DNA from: an uncultured Lachnospiraceae bacterium
GTDB lineage: Bacteria > Bacillota_A > Clostridia > Lachnospirales > Lachnospiraceae
Direction: 5' to 3'
Assembly (NCBI GenBank): GCA_947564305.1
Contig: CANOBT010000085.1
Coordinates: forward strand, 1 to 23,158
DNA length: 23,158 nucleotides
Below the pieces are notes generated by a model. The model was given only the letters and a program-made list of their open reading frames with translations, was not told the origin of the DNA and did no database searches. Position 1 is the first letter of the stretch; every line of letters starts with the position of its first letter. The position numbers and the translations under genes are program-made. This document shows, in pieces, positions 1-6,372 of this stretch.

Positions 1-75
1 TACATCGGCGAAGATAGCAAGCCACATATTGACAATGCCGAATATGCCAAGAACACAACGATTTATAGAGATTAA
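1..75 (+). CDS. 3' end of an unidentified upstream gene
   Basis: Frame 1 is open from the window edge and ends with TAA at 73-75, encoding 24 residues that end in TTIYRD. A Shine-Dalgarno site and the YhcH-type gene follow 45 bases later on the same strand, so this is probably the preceding member of the amino-sugar operon. The tail is too short to assign to a family. In comparable nan clusters an oxidoreductase, lyase, epimerase or transporter gene could sit here, but nothing seen chooses between them. Confidence 0.6.
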   Translation, partial: YIGEDSKPHIDNAEYAKNTTIYRD

Positions 76-120
76 TGAATCATTGAAAAATTTGATTCCC
101 ATTTATGGAAGGAGACAAAT

Positions 121-570
121 ATGATATTTGGAAATATTCAGAATCTGAAAGAATATACCTATCTAGAAAACGGAATCTTGGAGTGCTTTAAATATGCCGA
201 AGAGCATGATTTAAAAAGCTTTGAAAAGGGCAGCCATGAAATTGATGAAAAACGCTTATTTGTCAATATTGTAGAATATGAGACCGTGGAAGCCGAGAAA
301 CGTTTTTGGGAAGCACACCGGGAATATCTGGATGTCCATGTGATGCTGGACGGTACAGAGCAGATTGATTTGAATTTTATCGAAAATATGGATGTGAAGG
401 AATATGTGCCCAAGGATGACTTTCTTCCTATGGAAGGAGAAAAAAACAGCTCCGTCATATTACGTAACGGCGATTTTCTAATCTGCTATCCAAGTGATGG
501 ACACCGCACGGCAGTTGCAGTGGGACAATCTGAAAAAATCAAAAAGGCAATTTTTAAAGTGCACATATAA
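121..570 (+). CDS. YhcH/YjgK/YiaL (NanQ-like) family protein, probable sialic acid or sugar anomerase
   Basis: The 149-residue product matches the single-domain cupin-like YhcH/YjgK/YiaL (DUF386) family in length and motifs. Visible landmarks are the E64-x-H66 pair followed by D71-V-H73 in the central segment, and the C-terminal YPSDGH with H128, which correspond to the metal- and sugar-binding positions of the family. In E. coli, NanQ speeds anomer interconversion of N-acetylneuraminate, and other members act on related sugars. The protein has no signal peptide and should be cytosolic. The start is supported by AAGGAG at 109-114, six bases before ATG. A ROK kinase, an RpiR regulator and NagA follow on the same strand, which favours an amino-sugar or sialic acid role. 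The exact substrate is inferred from context only. Confidence 0.85.
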   Translation: MIFGNIQNLKEYTYLENGILECFKYAEEHDLKSFEKGSHEIDEKRLFVNIVEYETVEAEKRFWEAHREYLDVHVMLDGTEQIDLNFIENMDVKEYVPKDDFLPMEGEKNSSVILRNGDFLICYPSDGHRTAVAVGQSEKIKKAIFKVHI

Positions 571-581
571 TCTCTTTTTCT

Positions 582-611
582 CCCGGCCGGTCATTCTAAT
601 GGCTGGCCGGG
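582..611 (+). terminator. strong hairpin between the YhcH-like gene and the ROK kinase
   Basis: Arms 582-594 (CCCGGCCGGTCAT) and 599-611 (ATGGCTGGCCGGG) pair over 13 bp, two of them G-U, around the four-base loop TCTA. The hairpin starts 12 bases after the YhcH-like stop. The downstream sequence AAATCATACATTTT has no clean U-run, so this may be an attenuator, a partial terminator or an RNA-stabilising element that lowers expression of downstream genes. Confidence 0.55.
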
Positions 612-630
612 AAATCATACATTTTAACAT

Positions 631-659
631 TTGCGGATATAATCAGAATATATTATAAT
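631..659 (+). promoter_or_regulatory. possible internal promoter with an AT-rich inverted repeat
   Basis: TATAAT occurs at 638-643 and again at 654-659. The second lies 17 bases after TTGCGG (631-636). The segment also holds an inverted repeat, TATAAT at 638-643 and ATTATA at 652-657. It lies after the hairpin and just before the ROK kinase, so the kinase-regulator-nagA genes may have their own promoter. The match of either -35 is poor, and a start near base 666 would leave an unusually short leader. Confidence 0.35.
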
Positions 660-677
660 AAAAAGGTGAACATAATT

Positions 678-1580
678 ATGAAGAAATATGTGAGCATTGA
701 TATAGGCGGGACAGCAATCAAGTATGGAGTCTTAAACGAGGACGGAGAAATACTATGCCGCAGTGAAATGCCTACCGAAGCATACAAGGGCGGCCCCTCT
801 ATCCTCGCAAAAGCAGTCGATATTGTAGAGCAATACCATCAGTCTGATATACTCAGCGGAATCTGCATTTCCACCGCAGGCATGGTAGATACGAAAAAGG
901 GGGAAATCTTCCACTCTGCATCCTTGATTCCTCATTATGCAGGAACCCGTTTCAAAGAATCGATGGAAACAAAATTTGGAATTCCCTGTGAGGTAGAAAA
1001 CGACGTAAACTGTGCAGGGCTCGCTGAATCTGTGTCCGGAGCTTCCAAGGGCTGCTCCCCCTCTCTCATGCTGACGATAGGGACCGGCATTGGCGGCTGC
1101 ATCGTCATTGAGAACCAGGTTTTTCATGGATTTAGCAACAGCGCCTGTGAAGTCGGATATATGCATATGTCAGGCAGTGATTTTCAGACATTGGGAGCTG
1201 CCAGCATCCTTTCCAGAAAAGTCGCGGAATGGAAAAACGAGCCCGCACAAACTTGGAACGGATACCATATTTTTGAGGAGGCAAAAAAGGGGGACGAGCT
1301 CTGTATCCGGGCCATCCGTGAAATGACAGATGTATTGGGCCAGGGAATTGCCAATATCTGCTATGTACTAAATCCGGAGATGGTGGTGCTTGGCGGGGGC
1401 ATCATGGCTCAGGAAGAGTATCTGCGGGAGCCCATACAAAATGCAGTAAATCAATATTTGGTTCCGAGTATTGCGTCCTGTACCAAAATTGCATTTGCAA
1501 AGCATAAAAATGATGCCGGAATGCTTGGGGCATTCTATCATTTTATGCAGCGTCAGGACACGAACTGGAAATACCGCTAA
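678..1580 (+). CDS. ROK family sugar kinase, probable N-acetylmannosamine or amino-sugar kinase
   Basis: The 300-residue product belongs to the ROK (repressor, ORF, kinase) family. It shows the N-terminal phosphate-binding DIGGT (D8-T12), END-V-N with the likely catalytic D109, and the glycine-rich GTGIGG near residue 135. No helix-turn-helix precedes the kinase fold, so it is a kinase rather than a NagC/XylR-type repressor. The usual ROK zinc site (CxCGxxGC) is missing: the segment after EVGYMHM (E158-M164) reads SDFQTLGAAS without the cysteine cluster. I chose ATG 678 because AAAGGTG at 662-668 is well spaced from it; the in-frame GTG at 666 lies inside that site. The RpiR-type gene starts 15 bases after the stop. 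With YhcH and NagA beside it, a NanK-like role making ManNAc-6-phosphate is likely, but glucose or another hexose cannot be excluded. Confidence 0.85.
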   Translation: MKKYVSIDIGGTAIKYGVLNEDGEILCRSEMPTEAYKGGPSILAKAVDIVEQYHQSDILSGICISTAGMVDTKKGEIFHSASLIPHYAGTRFKESMETKFGIPCEVENDVNCAGLAESVSGASKGCSPSLMLTIGTGIGGCIVIENQVFHGFSNSACEVGYMHMSGSDFQTLGAASILSRKVAEWKNEPAQTWNGYHIFEEAKKGDELCIRAIREMTDVLGQGIANICYVLNPEMVVLGGGIMAQEEYLREPIQNAVNQYLVPSIASCTKIAFAKHKNDAGMLGAFYHFMQRQDTNWKYR

Positions 1581-1595
1581 AAAAGTGAGGGTGTA

Positions 1596-2438
1596 ATGGA
1601 GTATTATGTAAAATCTGTCGTACCGATGATCGAATCCAATTATGATAATTTTACAATGGTAGAAAAGACGATTGCCGATTTCTTCATCCAAAACCGCAAG
1701 AAAATGGATTTTTCCGCAAAATCTATCTCTGAAAAGCTCTATGTATCGGAAGCGTCACTGTCCCGTTTTGCGAAAAAATGCGGTTACCGGGGTTATCGTG
1801 AATTCGTATATCAGTACGAGGAAACTTTCGTTGAAAAAGAGGAATCCATGACTGGTCATACAAGGATGATCCTGAATGCCTATCAGGAGTTGTTAAACAA
1901 GACGTACAGTCTTGTAGATGAGACACAGATTGCCAGAATCGGGAGGTATCTGAATCAGTCGGAACGTGTCTTTGTATGCGGCAGGGGAAGTTCCGGACTT
2001 ACGGCAGAGGAAATGGAATTCCGGTTCATGAGAATCGGAGTTGATATCGACTCCATCAAAGACACAGATTTGATGAGAATGCAGGCCGTATTCCAGGACC
2101 GTCAGAATCTGGTGTTCGGAATCAGTATCAGCGGTGAGAAGGAGGATGTGCTCTATATGTTAAAAGAGGCGCATCGAAGAGGGGCAAAAACCGTACTTCT
2201 GACGGCAAAGAACCGGGGAGTCTTTGAAGAATTCTGCGACGAGATCGTCCTTCTCCCGTCATTGAAGCACCTGAACCATGGAAATGTCATCTCCCCACAG
2301 TTCCCCATCCTGGTAATGCTTGATATCATCTATTCCTATTATGTAGAACAGGATAAGTTTGCAAAGGAAATCTTGCATGACAATACGCTGCGGGCGCTGG
2401 AAGAGGGGAACAAGAGACACCGTAAAGTAATTGATTAA
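1596..2438 (+). CDS. RpiR/MurR family transcriptional regulator
   Basis: The 280-residue protein has the standard RpiR architecture. An N-terminal helix-turn-helix domain spans about residues 1-77, with the recognition region around SISEKLYVSEASLSRFAKKC. A SIS phosphosugar-binding domain spans about 120-255 and includes the GRGSSG loop and GISISGEKEDV. Regulators of this class bind a phosphorylated sugar in the SIS domain and control sugar or amino-sugar catabolic operons. It sits between a ROK kinase (15-base gap) and nagA (15-base gap), so the likely targets are these genes and the effector may be ManNAc-6-P or GlcNAc-6-P; that is inference. The start ATG follows GAGG at 1587-1590. Direction of control, repressor or activator, cannot be read from the sequence. 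Confidence 0.9.
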   Translation: MEYYVKSVVPMIESNYDNFTMVEKTIADFFIQNRKKMDFSAKSISEKLYVSEASLSRFAKKCGYRGYREFVYQYEETFVEKEESMTGHTRMILNAYQELLNKTYSLVDETQIARIGRYLNQSERVFVCGRGSSGLTAEEMEFRFMRIGVDIDSIKDTDLMRMQAVFQDRQNLVFGISISGEKEDVLYMLKEAHRRGAKTVLLTAKNRGVFEEFCDEIVLLPSLKHLNHGNVISPQFPILVMLDIIYSYYVEQDKFAKEILHDNTLRALEEGNKRHRKVID

Positions 2439-2453
2439 AAAGGAGTACAGTCA

Positions 2454-3671
2454 ATGATTATTCAAAATGTAAAAGTCTATAACGAACATCATCAGTTTGT
2501 AGACGGAGAAATCACCATCCGTCATGGAAAGTTTGAAGCAGTTCATGAGACAGATCAGCTCTCGAACAAGGACATTTCTGCAAGAAAAGTATCGGATGGA
2601 ATATGCGAAGAGGACATCGCATCTGATGAAGATTTGATTCTTGACGGCGAAGGCTGCTATGCAATTCCTGGTCTGATCGACCTGCATTTTCACGGCTGCA
2701 AGGGATATGACTTCTGTGACGGAACACAAGAAGCGATTGCTGAAATAGCAAAATACGAGGCATCTGTCGGGGTAACTGCCATCGCACCTGCGACAATGAC
2801 GCTCCTCGTGGAAGAACTAGAGGCCATTTTGTCAACCGCTGCGACCTATAAAAAAGAGGCGGAAAAAGAAGGATTTTCAGGAGCGGATTTCGTGGGAATC
2901 AATATGGAGGGTCCTTTCATCAGCGAGGCAAAAAAAGGCGCCCAGGACGATCGAAATATCATTTCCTGCGATGCAGATGTCTGCCAGCGTTTTCTGAATG
3001 CTTCCGACGGGCTTGTCAAATTCGTGGGAATCGCGCCGGAGCGAAACGAAAATGCGTTAGAGTTCATCAAAATGATGAAGGACAAAGTTCATATTTCCCT
3101 TGCTCATACCAATGCCGATTATGATACGGCAATGGCTGCATTTGACGCAGGGGCTGACCATGCGGTACATCTGTATAATGCCATGCCTTCCTTTACCCAT
3201 CGGACACCGGGCGTGGTAGGCGCGGTGTCCGACAGCGTTCATGTAGATGCGGAAATGATCTGCGATGGCGTGCATATCCACCCTTCTGTAGTACGCTCTA
3301 CATTCAAGATGCTCGGTGCTGACAGAATCATTCTTATCAGCGACAGTATGCGCGCCACTGGTATGCCGGATGGACAGTATACCCTGGGCGGCCTGGATGT
3401 CAATGTTGCAGACGGAAAGGCAACCCTCGTATCAAACGGCGCACTGGCAGGTTCTGCAACGAATCTGTTTGAGTGCATGAAAACCGTAGTCAAAAAAATG
3501 GGGATTCCATTGGAAACCGCCGTTGCATGCGCTACTGAAAATCCGGCAAGGTGTCTGGGAATTTCTGATGAATATGGTTCCATTTCACCTGGAAAAAAGG
3601 GAAATTTGCTGCTTCTGAATCCGGAATTGGATTTAAAGGCAGTCATCAAAAATGGGGTGCGGATTCGTTAA
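2454..3671 (+). CDS. nagA: N-acetylglucosamine-6-phosphate deacetylase
   Basis: This 405-residue amidohydrolase removes the acetyl group from GlcNAc-6-P, giving glucosamine-6-P and acetate in the cytosol. Visible motifs are PGLIDLHFHG with H78 and H80, MEGPF with E152, AHTNAD with H218, HLYNAM with H239 and ISDSMRATG with D297, the probable catalytic aspartate. The HxH pair is kept, as in the two-metal Bacillus type and unlike E. coli NagA. Residues about 33-62 form a charged insertion before the first metal motif, and the total is slightly longer than the usual 380-390. AAAAAGGAG lies just before the start. It closes the operon after the RpiR gene. No nagB lies in the window, so the deaminase step must be encoded elsewhere. 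Confidence 0.95.
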   Translation: MIIQNVKVYNEHHQFVDGEITIRHGKFEAVHETDQLSNKDISARKVSDGICEEDIASDEDLILDGEGCYAIPGLIDLHFHGCKGYDFCDGTQEAIAEIAKYEASVGVTAIAPATMTLLVEELEAILSTAATYKKEAEKEGFSGADFVGINMEGPFISEAKKGAQDDRNIISCDADVCQRFLNASDGLVKFVGIAPERNENALEFIKMMKDKVHISLAHTNADYDTAMAAFDAGADHAVHLYNAMPSFTHRTPGVVGAVSDSVHVDAEMICDGVHIHPSVVRSTFKMLGADRIILISDSMRATGMPDGQYTLGGLDVNVADGKATLVSNGALAGSATNLFECMKTVVKKMGIPLETAVACATENPARCLGISDEYGSISPGKKGNLLLLNPELDLKAVIKNGVRIR

Positions 3672-3681
3672 TCCGCGCCCC
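3654..3681. terminator. bidirectional terminator overlapping the nagA stop codon
   Basis: Arms 3654-3665 (GGGGTGCGGATT) and 3670-3681 (AATCCGCGCCCC) form a 12-bp stem with one G-U pair and the loop CGTT. The nagA TAA lies at 3669-3671, inside the hairpin. On the minus strand the stem is followed by ATTTTTG; on the plus strand by a looser T-rich stretch. It separates nagA from the convergent gene that ends at 3705. Confidence 0.8.
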
Positions 3682-3704
3682 CATTGATAGCTTCTCCTTT
3701 TATT

Positions 3705-4469
3705 CTATTCGTTTTCCCTTGAAGCCGATACCTCATTCTGCTCGCCTTCTTTTGAAGCTGCCATTTCATTTTGCTCCTCTTCTTTTGAAGCCGCTGTCTC
3801 ATTCTGTTCATTTACTTTATCCGTTGTCTCCGCCACAATTTCTCCGATATCTGAAACTAATTCTGCGGACTTTTGCTCCAATTCGGAAAGTTTCATTTCC
3901 TTTTTCGCAATCATTTCTTTTGAACTTTCTAAATCGTTTCCATATATCCGATCCAATTCAATCTCTGATTTCAAGACACGGGCTTCACCGTCCACTCTTG
4001 TTTTCACGGATTCAACTGTTTTCGCTTCCTTCAGCCCCTGGGACATATTCACTACATTGGCAAGCCTTTCATTCTCAATCTCCTGTTTTGTTTTCGGCGT
4101 GGCTTTTGGCTTCCCCTTCTCAGTCTGCTTCTCCATCTCTTTTGCCATAGCCTGGGAAATCTGCTGGTCTACATCTTTCAGTTGTTTCTCATAGGCTTCT
4201 AACTGGGATTTGATGGATTCCATAGACCTGCCGTCTTCTTTTGCAGAACTGATTAAAGAATCCTTTTGTTCCAGAATACTCATTTTCTGGTTCATAAGTG
4301 ATTCCACCAGACTGCTCTGCTTTCCCTGGGGTGATAGGAATACCAGGTCCTTTCGTTCTTCCTGTACTTGTGCAGTCCCATTCTTCCCATTTTTTGCAGC
4401 CGCACTCTGATTAATACGGTAAGAATTAAAAATTTGATTCTGCGTAATCGGGTTAAAATTCAGTTTCAT
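3705..4469 (-). CDS. hypothetical coiled-coil protein with 11-residue C-terminal repeats
   Basis: I do not recognise a named family for this 254-residue protein. After a short N-terminal segment rich in Asn and Gln, it is almost wholly charged and helical, with probable coiled coil around residues 55-115 and 160-215. It has no signal peptide, membrane segment or cysteine. The C-terminal 33 residues before the last Glu are three 11-residue repeats with pattern EQNE-x-x-AS-K/R-E-x. It resembles the helical FlxA-like or scaffold-type small proteins common in Lachnospiraceae, but this is only a general likeness. ATG 4469 is preferred over the GTG at 4475 because AAGGAGA (4478-4484) sits eight bases from it. 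It appears monocistronic, between a terminator and its own promoter. Confidence 0.7.
   Translation of the reverse strand: MKLNFNPITQNQIFNSYRINQSAAAKNGKNGTAQVQEERKDLVFLSPQGKQSSLVESLMNQKMSILEQKDSLISSAKEDGRSMESIKSQLEAYEKQLKDVDQQISQAMAKEMEKQTEKGKPKATPKTKQEIENERLANVVNMSQGLKEAKTVESVKTRVDGEARVLKSEIELDRIYGNDLESSKEMIAKKEMKLSELEQKSAELVSDIGEIVAETTDKVNEQNETAASKEEEQNEMAASKEGEQNEVSASRENE
3711..3809 (-). repeat. three tandem 33-bp units coding 11-residue repeats
   Basis: Three in-frame 33-bp units at the 3' end of the coiled-coil gene encode EQNETAASKEE, EQNEMAASKEG and EQNEVSASREN. The units differ at a few bases, so this is an old or selected duplication rather than a fresh slippage product. Confidence 0.85.
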
Positions 4470-4518
4470 ATTCACGCTCTCCTTCTTGAAATGTCAGATT
4501 TTAAAACATCAAGTTTCG

Positions 4519-4546
4519 TTTAGAAACTATGAAAGTAGATAGTCAA
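4519..4546 (-). promoter_or_regulatory. probable promoter of the coiled-coil gene with overlapping inverted repeat
   Basis: On the minus strand, TTGACT (4546-4541) is separated by 16 bases from TCTAAA (4524-4519), about 50 bases upstream of ATG 4469. A perfect 6-bp inverted repeat, AGTTTC (4512-4517) and GAAACT (4523-4528) with a five-base centre, overlaps the -10 and could be an operator. Confidence 0.45.
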
Positions 4547-4572
4547 GATATATGAGATTTTTCATACCTTTC

Positions 4573-5847
4573 TTACGGCATCTGTTTTAAAAGTGCAACC
4601 CAAAAATTTTTTTCATTACTCCGATAGGGAACGCACAAGTTCTCGCTCTGTCCCCGGTAATCTACATCCACGCAGTTCCCGCTTGAACCCATTTTGGGAT
4701 TTTTCGTATACCCTCCGAATCCAATCCAAAACCGTTCACCCTCAATATCATATTCCTCCAAAATACGATCCATGGCGGCCCTTTGTATATATACATATTC
4801 ATCGTCCCAGGATAATGCCTGTTCAAATTCTCCTTTGTTCAAGATGATATATGGTACTTCCTGAGACAACGGATACAGTGCAATCTCATCTAGCTCCGTA
4901 TAGAAAGGATAAGAATGATGGGCAATCATCAGAAATATTACTGTAAGAAGCGCGGCGCTGCTGATGCATAACGCTCTTACTGCAGTCACTCGATATGGTT
5001 TGAATGCCGCAATTTGGAAAATCCTTCGCCTCACATCCCTGTAATTCCTCTCTTCTGCAAATGCAGTGGCTGAATGTCCCGTACCCGCTCCTCTGCTTTT
5101 TGGTTCTAAAAGCCGCATACTTTTTAAAAGCAGCATCCCATAATCTGAAGCGCTTTGACTGCTGTTCTGAATCGTGACTTTATCACAAATCTCTTCCAAA
5201 TCCATTTGAAAAGACTGTCTGAATAAGCCAAAGAGGAAATTCGGCCACAACAAAATCTGTATGATATCCCACAATAAGTAGAGCCATAAATGTCCTAACC
5301 TGATATGAGTCTGCTCATGAAACAAAATCAACTCCACTTCCCCAGAAGGCATTTCTTTCCACAAAATCTCCGGAAGCACAATCTGAGGTTTAAACAGTCC
5401 CGTGGTAAATGGAGTTACCGCCAGTGCATTCACCCTTATTTTCTGTCCGCAAACCTGCGCCTGCTTCATATGTTTCACAACTCTATGAAGTCTTCTCCTA
5501 CCTGAAAAAAGAATTTCCGCACAAATTATCATCCCCAACACATAACCATGCCTAATCCACCAATAACGATCACAAAGACTTAGCCACCAGTCGAGCCACC
5601 GGCAAAAAATATATGCTTCGTAAAAAAACTTCAGCTTTCCCAAAAACGGTGTTACGAGAAGGATTCCCCAGACAAACCCTTTTAAGAATACGTTTTTTCT
5701 GAAAAGAACTCCTCGCAGAAACAGAACAAGAGTAAACAAGAAAAACGAAACAAACACACACGTTCCAAGCGATACTGCGATATACGCAGCGATATAATCC
5801 AGGGTATTCAAAGTCAGATTGTCTGTCAGCCCTCCTGCCGTTGCCAT
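4573..5847 (-). CDS. M56 family (BlaR1/MecR1-like) membrane metallopeptidase sensor without a penicillin-binding domain
   Basis: The 424-residue product has N-terminal membrane helices, a cytoplasmic zinc protease with HEQTH (H177, E178, H181) and a downstream ExxCD zinc ligand near residue 218, a last helix near 320-335, and a short outer domain of about 100 residues. BlaR1 proteins sense beta-lactams with a C-terminal penicillin-binding domain of about 250 residues; that domain is absent. The short tail has two cysteines about 11 residues apart that might form a disulfide. The start is the ATG at 5847, overlapping the BlaI-type stop in TAATG; a longer open frame to 6003 runs through the repressor gene and is not used. 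The pair probably works by signal-dependent cleavage of the repressor. The signal is unknown. Confidence 0.85.
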   Translation of the reverse strand: MATAGGLTDNLTLNTLDYIAAYIAVSLGTCVFVSFFLFTLVLFLRGVLFRKNVFLKGFVWGILLVTPFLGKLKFFYEAYIFCRWLDWWLSLCDRYWWIRHGYVLGMIICAEILFSGRRRLHRVVKHMKQAQVCGQKIRVNALAVTPFTTGLFKPQIVLPEILWKEMPSGEVELILFHEQTHIRLGHLWLYLLWDIIQILLWPNFLFGLFRQSFQMDLEEICDKVTIQNSSQSASDYGMLLLKSMRLLEPKSRGAGTGHSATAFAEERNYRDVRRRIFQIAAFKPYRVTAVRALCISSAALLTVIFLMIAHHSYPFYTELDEIALYPLSQEVPYIILNKGEFEQALSWDDEYVYIQRAAMDRILEEYDIEGERFWIGFGGYTKNPKMGSSGNCVDVDYRGQSENLCVPYRSNEKNFWVALLKQMP

Positions 5848-6245
5848 TATTTTTTCGTTCCTCTGCTCTTTTCTAAGATTTCTGTCAATTCCTCCAACTG
5901 CGTCTCTGTCAATGACACGTTCTTTAATAACGCTGCTGCCGCATTCGCATAACTTCCGGAAAAATAACTGTCCGCAAACCTTCTGCTCTTCTCGTTCAGA
6001 CATTCCTCTTTTGATTTTAGTGGGGAGTAGATGTATACCCTTGCATCATTTTCATCTACTACATAATTTATAACTCCTTTCTGACACAAACGGTTCAGCA
6101 AAACCCGGATCATTCTTGGAGTCATATCTGCACGGCCTTTCAACTTTTGTATGATTTCCGAAGATGTCAATGGGGTACCGCCATTCCAGAGAATTTCCAT
6201 TATCTGCCACTCACTCTCACTGGGTGTGGTTTCTTTTTTTGACAT
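5847..6245 (-). CDS. BlaI/MecI family transcriptional repressor
   Basis: This 132-residue protein has the winged helix-turn-helix of BlaI/MecI/CopY regulators at about residues 8-75 (SEWQIMEILW, then the recognition region TPRMIRVLLNRL), and a helical C-terminal dimerisation segment. Family members repress their own operon and are inactivated when the partner M56 protease is triggered. Here the partner gene follows with translational coupling (TAATG). GGGAGG at 6252-6257 is six bases from the ATG. No beta-lactamase, PBP or efflux gene is adjacent, so the regulon must lie elsewhere or consist of this operon only. Confidence 0.9.
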   Translation of the reverse strand: MSKKETTPSESEWQIMEILWNGGTPLTSSEIIQKLKGRADMTPRMIRVLLNRLCQKGVINYVVDENDARVYIYSPLKSKEECLNEKSRRFADSYFSGSYANAAAALLKNVSLTETQLEELTEILEKSRGTKK

Positions 6246-6289
6246 ACGCTGCCTCCCTTCTCTATTGGATTCCCATATTTTATCCTGAC

Positions 6290-6324
6290 ATTATATATAT
6301 CGGTTAACATTTGTTATTTGTTAA
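6290..6324 (-). promoter_or_regulatory. -10 element and candidate BlaI-type operator upstream of the repressor
   Basis: On the minus strand TATAAT lies at 6295-6290, about 45 bases before the repressor start. Just upstream is TAACA-TT-TGTTA (6305-6316), and a wider inverted repeat TTAACA (6304-6309) with TGTTAA (6319-6324). BlaI/MecI operators are short dyads of TACA/TGTA type, so this location and form suit self-repression. No good -35 was found. Confidence 0.45.
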
Positions 6325-6372
6325 TAGGTGTTATTAATTTTATCACAATAATCCCCCATTCCGATAATCTAC

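Noticed and set aside
666..677. GTG start for the ROK kinase
   Set aside because: The codon is part of the ribosome binding site for ATG 678, which gives the usual MKKYVSIDIGG start.
4609..4620. SNEK as a penicillin-binding SxxK motif in the BlaR1-like protein
   Set aside because: It lies 11 residues from the C-terminus, with no SxN or KTG motif and no room for the fold, so it is chance.
5848..6003. N-terminal extension of the M56 protease
   Set aside because: The extended frame runs through the BlaI-type gene; the coupled ATG in TAATG at 5847 gives the normal family N-terminus.
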